Shown: piece by piece, positions 17,491 through 27,559 of the stretch | Layout of the letters: every line of letters begins with the position of its first letter | Position numbering within the stretch: position 1 is the stretch's first letter | Source of the DNA: Rhizobium sp. AAP43 | GTDB taxonomy: Bacteria; Pseudomonadota; Alphaproteobacteria; Rhizobiales; Rhizobiaceae | Direction: 5' to 3' | Assembly: GCF_001296045.1 (NCBI RefSeq) | Contig: NZ_LJHS01000060.1 | Location: 1 to 64,000, forward strand | Length of the DNA: 64,000 nt | The notes under the pieces: generated by a model | The model's input: the letters and a program-made list of their open reading frames with translations, nothing else | What the model was told of the DNA's origin: nothing | Databases searched by the model: none | Made by a program: the position numbers and the translations under genes

Positions 17491-18681
17491 TCATTCTCCG
17501 CTTTCGAGGCGATCCCAGCCAGGAGCCAGCCGGACATATTTGATCGCGCGTCGGTGATAGGTATAGGCGAGGTGGAGGCTCCCATCGTGTCCGGCAAGGA
17601 GCCAGGGATAGGACATTTCCAAATTGCGTCCGTCGGTGGAATCATTGGACAGGCAGGTGCCTGGGCCGTCCTCAATGAGGATCCTGTGCGGGAAGGTCAC
17701 GCCGCCGTCCGATGACAGGCAGACGGATACCGGCGCGCGCGGCACGCCCCAGACGGGCACGCATCCGCCCGTCGGATCGGCATCCGGCCTGTCGTCGTCT
17801 TCGCCCAGTTCGTCATAGAGCGAAGCGCGGCGATCCAGGGAGGCCTCGGCATTCACGGGATTGCAGATGACGGCGATCCGGCCGTCATTGAGGCCGATTG
17901 CCGCGATCGACGAATTGTTGTTGGGCAGATCGGTGGCGGATGGTGCGCTCCAGCTCCGGCCCTCGTCGGCACTTTCCGTCCGATAGACGAAGTCGGCCTG
18001 GCGACGGCGGAAGAATGCTGCGGATCTCCCCGATCCAAGATTGACGGGTGACATGTGTACGCAGCCCGTCGACTGGTCGATGTCCTCGAGACGCCAGCTT
18101 TTGCCGCCATCCTCGCTCACACCGACGGCTGCCGTGTCGTGGCTTCCGTTCCATTTCTGGCCAGGGCGCTGGATGCAGCGAAAAATCGGCAGCATCCATG
18201 CGCCATCAGCGCGGATGGACAGCGGCGCCCGAACGAAGCAGCCACGCGGCAGTTCGAGATAGACGCCTTCCGAGGACGAGAGCCGGGTTGCGTCTTGTGG
18301 GTCGACGGTTACCTCGGCCATGCGGATCCGGCATTCATCCTGGTTCCCGGAAGGTTGTGACGTATGAAACAGCATGAGGCGGCCATCCGGGGCCTTGAAC
18401 AGTACTGGGTTCTGTTCGGAGTGGTCAGGGTCGAAGCTGAGCCGTTGTGCCGGTCCCCAGGCAGATGCACCCTCCACTAGTGTCGACGCATAGATGGAAA
18501 TATCGGACTTTCCTTCGAGCGATCCGCCGAACCAAGCGCAGATCAGGCTGCCATCATCCTGCATGTGCAGGAAGGATGCATGGTTCTGGATCATCGGTGA
18601 GGGCAAGAAAGCTTCAAGCCGGTCCGCGCTGACGGCGTCCAGCGTGCCGGTCATGCGGCGTGCGATCTCATCGGGGGTCAT
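17491..18681 (-). CDS. Sialidase-like BNR-repeat protein
   Basis: This 396-residue protein has the look of a BNR_2/sialidase-family six-bladed beta propeller. Asp-box-like motifs (S-x-D-x-G-x-x-W/F) are visible in GVSEDGGKSWRLED, ESADEGRSWSAP and CLSSDGGVTFPHR, and the early stretch CAWFGGSLEGKSDISIYAS resembles the family start. There is no signal peptide, so it should be cytoplasmic. That is unusual for a sialidase and suggests it acts on an imported small glycan or has lyase or isomerase-like chemistry. It is the first gene of the unit with pdxA2 and the iron dehydrogenase. No other sialic-acid genes (epimerase, ManNAc kinase) are visible, so N-acetylneuraminate use is not supported beyond the nearby DapA/NanA-type aldolase. 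Confidence 0.82.
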   Translation of the reverse strand: MTPDEIARRMTGTLDAVSADRLEAFLPSPMIQNHASFLHMQDDGSLICAWFGGSLEGKSDISIYASTLVEGASAWGPAQRLSFDPDHSEQNPVLFKAPDGRLMLFHTSQPSGNQDECRIRMAEVTVDPQDATRLSSSEGVYLELPRGCFVRAPLSIRADGAWMLPIFRCIQRPGQKWNGSHDTAAVGVSEDGGKSWRLEDIDQSTGCVHMSPVNLGSGRSAAFFRRRQADFVYRTESADEGRSWSAPSATDLPNNNSSIAAIGLNDGRIAVICNPVNAEASLDRRASLYDELGEDDDRPDADPTGGCVPVWGVPRAPVSVCLSSDGGVTFPHRILIEDGPGTCLSNDSTDGRNLEMSYPWLLAGHDGSLHLAYTYHRRAIKYVRLAPGWDRLESGE

Positions 18682-18914
18682 TGGGCACTCCTCTCATCGT
18701 TGCAAAATCCGCTTTTCGGCAAAGTTGTCAAGTTTATTTATGTTGTAAAATCGTGTTGATCGATTTTTTGAATCATTTAAGTGTCGAAAAAATATGAAGA
18801 AAATAAATTTGCTACCGAGAAGATAATTTTACATTCCGAAATGATTTGACAAAGATTGGTGGAAGTTGGATGGTTTGGGCATGTTGACGGGGAGGCCGTC
18901 ACCGGGAGGATTTC
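18682..18914. promoter_or_regulatory. A+T-rich divergent promoter region of the acid-sugar units
   Basis: This gap between two divergent operons is the most A+T-rich stretch of the region. On the minus strand TTGACA, 17 bases and ATTTTG form a candidate promoter for the sialidase-like unit. On the plus strand TTGACA at 18846-18851 may be the -35 box of the DMT-transporter unit. An 8-bp inverted repeat, TGTAAAAT (18744-18751) and ATTTTACA (18826-18833), could bind the GntR regulator at two half-sites. These are visual assignments only. Confidence 0.45.
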
Positions 18915-19790
18915 ATGCAGGAGCAGGGAAGGCGCGAGCGAGTGAGCGCGGCAGTCTTGTTTGCCACGGGGGCGGCGGCCCTTGCCGCATCCGACGCCGT
19001 GATCGTTCGTGTCCTGGATGGCGCCGTGCATCCTTTCGTGATCGCTTTCTTTCGCGCCCTGTTCGGCGTGGTCGTGCTGCTGCCGTGGCTCGCTATTCGC
19101 CCCTCAATACTGCAGTCGACCCATTCGATGAGGCAGCATGCGGTGCGGGCTCTGTTCAAGCTTTTTGCCATGGTCGCCTTCTTTGCGGCCTTCAGCATGG
19201 GGCCGCTCGCGGATGTGACGGCGATCGCCTTCATGTCGCCGATTTTTGTGGTCCTCGGCGCGGCGATCCTGCTCGGCGAGCGGCCGGGGCTTCGGATGAT
19301 TGCGGCTGCGATGATTGGTTTTGGCGGTGCGATCACGATCGTCGGGCTGTCCGCGACGGGGCTGACGCTCGCCGTTGCGCTGGCATTTGTCGGCGCGCTG
19401 CTACAGGCCGGCATCCAGTTGATCCTCAAGTCGATGTCGCGTGGTGATGCGACCTCGACGCTGGTGGCCTGGAACCTGATCCTGACGGTGCCGATATCGC
19501 TCGTTCTCGCCTTGCCTTTCTGGACCATGCCGGGAAATCGCGAACTCGTGCTTCTCGCCCTTCAGGGCGTGATCGGCACAAGCTGCATGGGGCTGATGAC
19601 GCATGCCATGTCGCTGGCGCCGGCAAGCGTCGTGGCGCCAGTGGACTTCCTGCGGCTGCCGCTCGTGGCGCTGGGTGGGCTTGCGCTGTTCAACGAAACC
19701 ATTGCGTTGACCACGGTAGTCGGCGCCGGACTGATCTGCATTGCGGCGCTCATCGCTGCGCGCTCGCAAGGCATGAAGACTTCGCACTGA
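18915..19790 (+). CDS. DMT superfamily (EamA) transporter
   Basis: This 291-residue membrane carrier has about ten hydrophobic helices in two EamA repeats. The first repeat ends around DVTAIAFMSPIFVVLGAAILLGERPGL near residue 105 and the second around APVDFLRLPLVALGGLALFNET near residue 250, with the usual helix-closing GERP and FNET motifs. GGGAGGA lies just upstream of the ATG. DMT carriers move small metabolites across the inner membrane, often outward. It starts the plus-strand unit that continues into the Dpp-type importer, with only 17 bases to the next start, so it may export a by-product or import an acid sugar of the same pathway. Confidence 0.9.
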   Translation: MQEQGRRERVSAAVLFATGAAALAASDAVIVRVLDGAVHPFVIAFFRALFGVVVLLPWLAIRPSILQSTHSMRQHAVRALFKLFAMVAFFAAFSMGPLADVTAIAFMSPIFVVLGAAILLGERPGLRMIAAAMIGFGGAITIVGLSATGLTLAVALAFVGALLQAGIQLILKSMSRGDATSTLVAWNLILTVPISLVLALPFWTMPGNRELVLLALQGVIGTSCMGLMTHAMSLAPASVVAPVDFLRLPLVALGGLALFNETIALTTVVGAGLICIAALIAARSQGMKTSH

Positions 19791-19807
19791 ATTAATCTGG
19801 GAGGAGA

Positions 19808-21313
19808 ATGAACATGAGAAAGACTGCTCTGCTTTGTGCTTTGGTCATGGGTACGGCCTTGTCGCCGGCCTATGCCGGATCTGGACCAATCAAGGTTGTT
19901 CTGGCTGAAGAGGCCGATCTGCTCGAGCCTTGCATGGCCACGCGCTCGAATATCGGCCGCATCATCATGGGCAATGTCAGCGAGACGCTGACGGAACTCG
20001 ACGTGCAGGGCGACAAGGGCGTCATGCCCCGCCTGGCGGAAAAATGGGAGCAGAATGCCGATGGCAGCTGGCGTTTCCACCTGCGTCAGGGCGTCAAGTT
20101 TTCCGATGGCACGACTTTTGATGCGAAAGACGTGAAGCACAGCTTCGAACGCATCATGAGCGACAAGAACACCTGCGAATCCCGTCGCTATTTCGGCGGC
20201 ATGACCGTCACGCCGACGATCGTCGACGACAATACGGTCGACTTCAAGGTCGATCCCGTTCAGCCGATCCTGCCGCTGCTGATGACACTCGTGACCATGG
20301 TTCCGGAAGAAACGCCTCTGGAATTCATCCGCGAACCGGTTGGTACCGGCCCTTACAAACTGACCAACTGGACGCCCGGCCAGCAGATCGTTCTGTCCAG
20401 CCGTGACGATTACTGGGGTGAGAAGCCGGAAGTCACCGAGGCGACCTACCTGTTCCGCGCCGATCCTTCGGTTCGTGCGGCCATGGTTGCTGCCGGCGAA
20501 GCCGATCTGTCTCCGTCGATCTCGCAGCTTGAGGCCACCAATCCGGCAACGGATTTCTCCTATCTGGACAGCGAAACCGTCTATCTGCGTATCGACCACA
20601 ACATCGAGCCGCTGAACGACGTCCGCATCCGTCGTGCACTTAACCTTGCCATCGATCGCCAGGCCTTCCTCGGCACGCTGGTTCCCGACAGTGCATTGCT
20701 CGCTACCGCCATCGTTCCCCCGCCAACCCTCGGCTGGAACCCTGATGTCAAGGTTTTCCCTTATGATCCGGAAGGCGCAAAGAAGCTGATCGAAGAAGCC
20801 AAGGCTGATGGCGTGAAGGTTGAGACGCCGATCACCATCATCGCGCGCTCGGCCAACTTCCCGAACGTCACTGAGATCATGGAAGCCATCCAGCAGCAGC
20901 TGCAGGAAGTGGGCCTCAAGGTCGAGCTGAAGTTCGTCGAAGTCGCCGAGCACGAACAGTACTACTCGAAGCCCTTCGCGGAAGGTCGCGGGCCCCAGAT
21001 CGTCGCTGCCATGCACGACAATTCCAAGGGTGATCCGTCCTTCTCGATGTTCTTCAAATATGCGACCGAAGGCACCCAGTCCGGCTTCTCCGATCCCAAG
21101 GTCGACGACCTGATCAAGCGCGCCTCTGCCGCCGTCGGCGAGGAACGTGCCAAGCTCTGGTCCGAAGTGATCGCCTATCTGCATGACGACGTGGTCGCAG
21201 ATGTGCTTCTCTTCCACATGGTCGGCTTCTCGCGCGTCTCCGAACGTCTGGACTTCAAGCCTACGATGGCGACGAATTCCATGCTTCAGCTGTCGGGTAT
21301 CAAGATCAAGTAA
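19808..21313 (+). CDS. Peptide/opine-type ABC transporter substrate-binding protein (SBP_bac_5)
   Basis: This roughly 500-residue binding protein is of the DppA/OppA class. A Sec signal peptide covers MRKTALLCALVMGTALSPAYA, followed by a mature N-terminus IKVVLAEEADLLEPC. The class motifs WEQNADGSWRFHLRQGVKFS, EPVGTGPYKLTNW and NDVRIRRALNLAIDRQAFL are clear. Two ATGs (19808 and 19814) follow the GGGAGGAG site; the second has better spacing. Proteins of this class bind peptides, but also opines, oligosaccharides and sugar acids. The neighbours suggest a sugar-acid or glycan fragment rather than a peptide. Two strong hairpins follow the stop. Confidence 0.92.
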   Translation: MNMRKTALLCALVMGTALSPAYAGSGPIKVVLAEEADLLEPCMATRSNIGRIIMGNVSETLTELDVQGDKGVMPRLAEKWEQNADGSWRFHLRQGVKFSDGTTFDAKDVKHSFERIMSDKNTCESRRYFGGMTVTPTIVDDNTVDFKVDPVQPILPLLMTLVTMVPEETPLEFIREPVGTGPYKLTNWTPGQQIVLSSRDDYWGEKPEVTEATYLFRADPSVRAAMVAAGEADLSPSISQLEATNPATDFSYLDSETVYLRIDHNIEPLNDVRIRRALNLAIDRQAFLGTLVPDSALLATAIVPPPTLGWNPDVKVFPYDPEGAKKLIEEAKADGVKVETPITIIARSANFPNVTEIMEAIQQQLQEVGLKVELKFVEVAEHEQYYSKPFAEGRGPQIVAAMHDNSKGDPSFSMFFKYATEGTQSGFSDPKVDDLIKRASAAVGEERAKLWSEVIAYLHDDVVADVLLFHMVGFSRVSERLDFKPTMATNSMLQLSGIKIK

Positions 21314-21317
21314 GTGA

Positions 21318-21377
21318 CAGGCGGCGCCCCGCCGCCTGATCCGATGCCAAGTCATGCGGCGGGATGATCCCGCCGCA
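21318..21377 (+). other. Double intercistronic hairpin after the binding-protein gene
   Basis: The first stem is CAGGCGGCG with CGCCGCCTG (21318-21338, 9 bp, loop CCC). The second is TGCGGCGGGA with TCCCGCCGCA (21355-21377, 10 bp, loop TGA), followed by the mildly T-rich CCGTTTCTTTC. Both lie between the binding-protein stop and the first permease start. They probably stabilise the upstream message or partly terminate transcription, giving more binding protein than permease. Confidence 0.7.
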
Positions 21378-21397
21378 CCGTTTCTTTCGAGGGTGCC

Positions 21398-22312
21398 ATG
21401 CTGAGCTTCATCCGAAAACGTGCCGTGGCCAGTCTGATCTCGCTGATCGGACTGATCGTCATGGTCTTTTTCCTCTCCCGCCTGACCGGTGATCCGGCAG
21501 CGCTCTTCCTGCCGGTCGAGGCTTCGGAGGAGATGAAGAACCAGTTCCGCGAACTCCACGGTCTGAACGATCCGCTGATGGTGCAGTTCGGCCGTTATGT
21601 TGGCGATGTGGTCACTGGCGATCTCGGGGAATCGCTGCGCAAGGCGCGGCCGTCCCTCGACGTCGTTCTCGAAGCCTTTGTCTGGACCCTGTGGCTGGCC
21701 GTGATCACGATGACCTTGGTCACGGGCGCAGCGATCGTCGTCGGTTCCCTGGCCGCCTTTCGTGCCGGTGGCTTCTTCGACCGTTTCTCATCGATCGTTT
21801 CCCTGGTCGGCGCCTCGGTTCCCGACTTCTGGCTGGCAATCGTCGCAATCGTCCTTTTTTCCGTCAACCTTGCCTGGCTGCCAACCTCCGGCACGGGATC
21901 GATCTGGCACTGGATCCTGCCAATCGGCGTCCTGTTCGTCCGGCCCTTCGGCATCATCGTCCAGGTTGTGCGCGGGTCGATGATCACGGCCCTGTCCTCT
22001 GCCTATGTGAAGACGGCCCGCGCCAAGGGCGTGAAGTCGACGCCGATCATCTTCATCCATGCGCTGCGCAACGCCATGCTGCCGGTCATCACCGTGATCG
22101 GTGATCAGGCTGCAAGCCTGTTGAACGGTGCCGTGATCATCGAGACGATTTTCGGTTTTCCCGGCGTCGGCAAGCTGATGATCGATTCCATCCTGCAGCG
22201 CGACTTCAATGTCGTTCTGGCAGCGATCCTGGTCACGGCGCTGGCGATCTTCCTGATGAACCTGTTGATCGACCTTGCCTACGCGCTTCTCGATCCCCGT
22301 ATCCGGCATTGA
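21398..22312 (+). CDS. Dpp-type ABC transporter permease (DppB class)
   Basis: This 304-residue inner-membrane permease has the DppB-class N-terminus MLSFIRKRAVASLISLIGLIVMVFFLSRLTGDP, a long first periplasmic loop with FRELHGLNDPLMVQFGRYV, and the ATPase-contact loop around YVKTARAKGVKSTPIIFIHALRNAMLP near residue 205. The last helix ends in DLAYALLDPRIRH, the usual DppB finish. It is the first of two permease genes; the DppC-class gene starts ten bases after its stop. Confidence 0.93.
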   Translation: MLSFIRKRAVASLISLIGLIVMVFFLSRLTGDPAALFLPVEASEEMKNQFRELHGLNDPLMVQFGRYVGDVVTGDLGESLRKARPSLDVVLEAFVWTLWLAVITMTLVTGAAIVVGSLAAFRAGGFFDRFSSIVSLVGASVPDFWLAIVAIVLFSVNLAWLPTSGTGSIWHWILPIGVLFVRPFGIIVQVVRGSMITALSSAYVKTARAKGVKSTPIIFIHALRNAMLPVITVIGDQAASLLNGAVIIETIFGFPGVGKLMIDSILQRDFNVVLAAILVTALAIFLMNLLIDLAYALLDPRIRH

Positions 22313-22322
22313 GGAGGGAACC

Positions 22323-23238
22323 ATGACTCTGGAAAATTCCACCGCCGTCCTCACTGAGGAGCCGCCCTTTTACCTGCGCATGTTCCGCATGCTGCTGGCC
22401 GACAAATTCGCTCTCTGTGCGGCATTCTTTCTCCTGGTCATCCTCGCTCTGGCCGTGATCGGACCAAGCTGGTTGGGTGATCTTGCGACCAAGCAGAACC
22501 TGCGTGGCCGCAACATGGCGCCCTTCGATTTCGAAAAGGCATGGGTCTGGTGGATGGGCGCCGACGCGCTCGGCCGCCCGCTGCTCGCCCGCATCATCGT
22601 CGCAACCCAGAACACGATCATGGTCGCCGCCGGCGCGGTGCTGATCTCCTCCGTGGTTGGAACCGTGCTCGGCCTGATCGCCGGCTTCTCGTCGCCGCGC
22701 GTCAACCAGACGATCATGCGCCTTGCGGACGTGATCATGTCCTTCCCGTCGCTACTGATCGCCGTCATCGTTCTCTATATTCTTGGTTCGTCCATCCTGA
22801 ACCTCATGCTGGTTCTGGCGATCACCCGCATTCCGGTCTATCTCAGAACCACCCGCGCGGAGGTTCTGGAAATCCGTGAACGCATGTTCGTCCAGGCCGC
22901 CCGCGTCATGGGCGCGTCCAGCAAGCGCATCCTGTTCCGGCACATCCTGCCGGTGGTCCTCCCGACCCTCACCACGCTCGCAACGCTCGACTTTGCCTAT
23001 GTCATGCTGGCCGAAAGCGCCTTGTCGTTCCTCGGAATCGGTATCCAGCCGCCGGAAATCACCTGGGGCCTGATGATCAGCCAGGGACGTCAGTATCTGA
23101 CCAATGCCTGGTGGCTGTCCTTCTGGCCGGGGCTCGCGATCATCCTCACGACCATGTCGCTGAACCTCCTGTCGAACTGGATGCGCATCGCACTCGACCC
23201 AGTGCAGCGCTGGCGCCTCGAAATGAAAGGGGCCAAGA

Positions 23239-23246
<8 letters not shown>
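22323..23246 (+). CDS. Dpp-type ABC transporter permease (DppC class)
   Basis: This 307-residue permease has the DppC layout: a short cytoplasmic N-terminus, one helix (FALCAAFFLLVILALAVIGP), then the conserved WWMGADALGRPLLARIIVATQNT. Later come VQAARVMGASSKRILFRHILP (the ATPase-contact loop) and LAESALSFLGIGIQPPEITWG. The ATG at 22323 follows GAGGAGGGAACC. An upstream in-frame start would overlap the DppB gene by about 40 bases and add no conserved sequence. The end overlaps the ATPase start by eight bases. Confidence 0.93.
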
Positions 23247-24858
<1,612 letters not shown>

Positions 24859-24887
24859 GCGCGCCCACACACTGGAGAAAGACCACC

Positions 24888-25778
24888 ATGTCGAAAAAGG
24901 CCTTCGTCGCGCTCGTCACCTGTTTCAACGAGGACGAGACAATCAACTACGAAGCCACCCGCGCGCAGGTGCGCCGCCAGGTGGAGGCCGGCAACAACAT
25001 CATGTGTGCCGGCACCAATGGCGATTTTTCGGCGCTGACCTTTGAGGAAAAGGTGTCTTTGGCCGAGGCTGTGGTGGATGAGGTCGGTGGCCGCGTCGAC
25101 GTGATCGTCAATGCCGGCATGCCGGCGACCTTCGAGACGGTGAAACTTGCCCGCGAATTCGACCGGATCGGGGTAACCGCGATTGCGGTGATCACGCCCT
25201 TCTTCATCGCCTGCACGCAGGACGGCCTGATCCGGCATTTCTCGACGGTCGCGGATGCGGTCCAGACGCCGATCTACCTCTACGACATTCCGGCGCGCAC
25301 TCAGAACCATATTGAGCCCGACACGGCGCGAAAGCTCGCGTCGCACGGAAATATCGCCGGTATCAAGGATTCCGGCGGGGCCAAGGAAACGCTCGAAGCC
25401 TATCTGGCCGTCGCTCGCGACATGCCTGGTTTCGATGTCTATTCGGGCCCCGACCACCTCGTGCTCTGGGCATTGCAGAATGGCGCGGCCGGCTGCATTT
25501 CAGGCCTCGGCAATGCCCTGCCCAAGGTTTTGGCCGGCATCCTGAACGGGGTCAATTCTGGTGATCTGGCGCAGGCCGAGCGCCAGCAGGACATCTTCAC
25601 CGCCTTCCGCACGGATCTCTATGCGCTGGGCTTTGCCCCGGCCATGGTCAAGCGTGCGCTCTACATGCAGGACCCCAGCGTTGGTGCCAGCCGCCAGCCG
25701 GCCTTGCTGCCCGACCCCGCGCAGGATGCGAAGATCGCCGAAATTTTGGAACGTTATGGCCTGCCGTTGTATGCGTAA
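24888..25778 (+). CDS. Dihydrodipicolinate synthase/N-acetylneuraminate lyase family aldolase
   Basis: This 296-residue TIM-barrel class I aldolase has the catalytic pair visible: Tyr near residue 132 in IYLYDIPARTQ and the Schiff-base Lys near residue 160 in IAGIKDSGG. The carboxylate-binding GTTGE motif of the family appears as GTNGDFSAL near residue 45. Housekeeping DapA usually keeps GTTGE, so a catabolic role is more likely: cleaving or dehydrating a 2-keto-3-deoxy acid, or a sialic-acid-like or hydroxyproline-type substrate. It is the last gene of the DMT and importer unit, so its substrate is probably derived from what the importer brings in. NanA activity would fit the sialidase-like gene nearby but is not proven by any residue I can see. 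Confidence 0.88.
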   Translation: MSKKAFVALVTCFNEDETINYEATRAQVRRQVEAGNNIMCAGTNGDFSALTFEEKVSLAEAVVDEVGGRVDVIVNAGMPATFETVKLAREFDRIGVTAIAVITPFFIACTQDGLIRHFSTVADAVQTPIYLYDIPARTQNHIEPDTARKLASHGNIAGIKDSGGAKETLEAYLAVARDMPGFDVYSGPDHLVLWALQNGAAGCISGLGNALPKVLAGILNGVNSGDLAQAERQQDIFTAFRTDLYALGFAPAMVKRALYMQDPSVGASRQPALLPDPAQDAKIAEILERYGLPLYA

Positions 25779-25804
25779 GGTGGCTGCTTTCTGATCAGGA
25801 AAGA

Positions 25805-25829
25805 TGCCGGTCCCACAGGGGCCGGCATT
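25805..25829. terminator. Hairpin terminator between convergent operons
   Basis: ATGCCGGTCCC and GGGGCCGGCAT form an 11-bp stem with one G-T pair and a three-base loop. On the minus strand it is followed by CTTTCC, on the plus strand by TGCCTTGTTG. It separates the aldolase gene (plus) from the end of the amide-sensor operon (minus). Confidence 0.65.
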
Positions 25830-25879
25830 GCCTTGTTGTCTCCCAGTACGGCAATCGCGAATGGTCTTTGCCCGAATCC

Positions 25880-27559
25880 TTACGAGGCGAGCCGGCGGTA
25901 GTGCCTTGGATCAGGGATCGGTACGGCCGCCATGAGCCCTTGAGTATAGGCGTGCTGCGGGTTCTCGAAGACCTCTCGCCGGGTCCCAAATTCAACGATC
26001 CGGCCACCCTGCATCACCGCCACCTGGTGCGACATCTTCTCGATCACCGCCATGTCATGCGAAACGAACAGGTAGGCCAGGCCCATCTGTTCCTGCAGTT
26101 CAAGCATCAGATCAAGGACCTGGGCTTTCACCGAGACATCGAGTGCTGCGACGCTTTCGTCTGCCACGATCAGCTTGGGTTCCAGCGTCAGCGCGCGGGC
26201 GATGCAGATCCGCTGGCGCTGGCCGCCGGAGAACTCATGCGGGTAGCGTTTGGCGGCATCCGGCGTCAGGCCGACCCGCCTGAGCAGGGTCGCCACACGG
26301 TCGTCGCGTTCGGAGGGGTTGCCTACACCGTGGATCACCAGCGGTTCTGCGATGGCCGCGCCCACGCTCATGCGGGGGTCGAGCGAGGCATAGGGATCCT
26401 GGAAGATCATCTGGGCCAGTCGGCGCACGGGCCGCATCTGCCGGTGCGAAAGATGGGAGATGTCCTGGCCGGCGATCTTCACGGAGCCGCCGAAGGGCAC
26501 GAGCCCGAGTACGGCTTTTCCGGTAGTCGACTTGCCTGAGCCGGATTCGCCCACCAGCCCGAGTGTCTGGCCGGCTGGAATGACGAAGGCGATATCCTCG
26601 ACGGTTGGCTTTGGCTGCGGACCACGGGAAAACAAGCCCTGCTTCTTCCCGTAGGTCACGGTAAGGCCACTCACCTCCAGTGCGGGACCCGCCTTGACCG
26701 CAAGTGGGGCATCCGAGACCCGCGGCGGCATGTCCGTGCCGGCATGAGCGCCAAGACGCGGGACGGCGGCGAGAAGCGCGCGCGTATAGGCGTCGCGCGG
26801 GGCTTCGAAGAGGGGGATGGCGTCATTCTGCTCGACGATACGGCCGTGGCGCATCACAGCCACGCGGTCGGCCATTTCCGCCACCACGCCCATATCGTGG
26901 GTAATCATCAGTACAGAGGTGTTGAACTCTGCCCGCAGGTCGCGGATGAGATCGAGGATCTGGGCCTGCACGGTCACATCGAGGGCGGTCGTCGGTTCAT
27001 CGGCGATCAGCACCTTCGGTCGGCAGCAAAGTGCCATGGCGATCATCACGCGCTGACGCATGCCGCCGGACAGTTCATGCGGATACTGCTTCAATCGACG
27101 CGCGGCATCGTTGATGTGCACGGCGTCGAGCATGCGCCGCGCGGCGGCTTCAGCTCCCTCCTCGGATGCCTTCTGGTGTTCCCGAACCGTCTCGATGAGT
27201 TGCGCACCGATGGTCATCACCGGGTTCAGGGAGGTCATGGGTTCCTGGAAGATCATCGCGACATCGCCTCCCCGCATCTGGCGCATGCGGGTTGGCGAGA
27301 GCGTCAGCAGGTTTGTGTCATCGAGCAGGATTTCGCCTGACGCCACCTTGAGGCTCGCTTTTTGCAGGAGCCCCATGATCGCAAGCGACGTCACCGACTT
27401 GCCAGAGCCGGACTCGCCGGCAAGGCAAAGGGTTTCACCCTGGCGGAGGTCGAAGGTGATGTCGTCGAGCACGCGCCGCAGGCCATCCGGCGTGCGCGCG
27501 TCGACGCATAGACCCTTCACCTGCAGCAAAGGCCGATTGTTTGACTTGGGAGGGGTCAA
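25880..27559 (-). CDS. Fused Dpp-type ABC ATPase of the amide-sensor operon
   Basis: The 559 residues contain two ATPase domains. Domain 1 has Walker A GESGSGKSVTS near residue 46, signature LSGGMRQRVMIAMAL and LIADEPTTALD. Domain 2 has Walker A GESGSGKSTTG near residue 325, signature FSGGQRQRICIARAL and LIVADESVAALD. It is the last gene of the seven-gene operon. The only reasonable start is a TTG at 27559 inside the fmdA stop (TTGA overlap), so its translation probably depends on coupling to fmdA. The enzyme gene is therefore inserted between the binding-protein gene and the ATPase gene of one importer. Confidence 0.92.
   Translation of the reverse strand: MTPPKSNNRPLLQVKGLCVDARTPDGLRRVLDDITFDLRQGETLCLAGESGSGKSVTSLAIMGLLQKASLKVASGEILLDDTNLLTLSPTRMRQMRGGDVAMIFQEPMTSLNPVMTIGAQLIETVREHQKASEEGAEAAARRMLDAVHINDAARRLKQYPHELSGGMRQRVMIAMALCCRPKVLIADEPTTALDVTVQAQILDLIRDLRAEFNTSVLMITHDMGVVAEMADRVAVMRHGRIVEQNDAIPLFEAPRDAYTRALLAAVPRLGAHAGTDMPPRVSDAPLAVKAGPALEVSGLTVTYGKKQGLFSRGPQPKPTVEDIAFVIPAGQTLGLVGESGSGKSTTGKAVLGLVPFGGSVKIAGQDISHLSHRQMRPVRRLAQMIFQDPYASLDPRMSVGAAIAEPLVIHGVGNPSERDDRVATLLRRVGLTPDAAKRYPHEFSGGQRQRICIARALTLEPKLIVADESVAALDVSVKAQVLDLMLELQEQMGLAYLFVSHDMAVIEKMSHQVAVMQGGRIVEFGTRREVFENPQHAYTQGLMAAVPIPDPRHYRRLAS

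Noticed and set aside
17487..17675. N-terminal extension of pdxA2
   Set aside because: It would overlap the sialidase-like gene by about 180 bases and shows no family similarity; the ATG at 17489 begins the conserved domain.
19562..21559. 665-codon open frame on the minus strand over the Dpp binding-protein gene
   Set aside because: Antisense to a clear SBP_bac_5 gene; composition rich in Asp, Arg and Gly with no motif.
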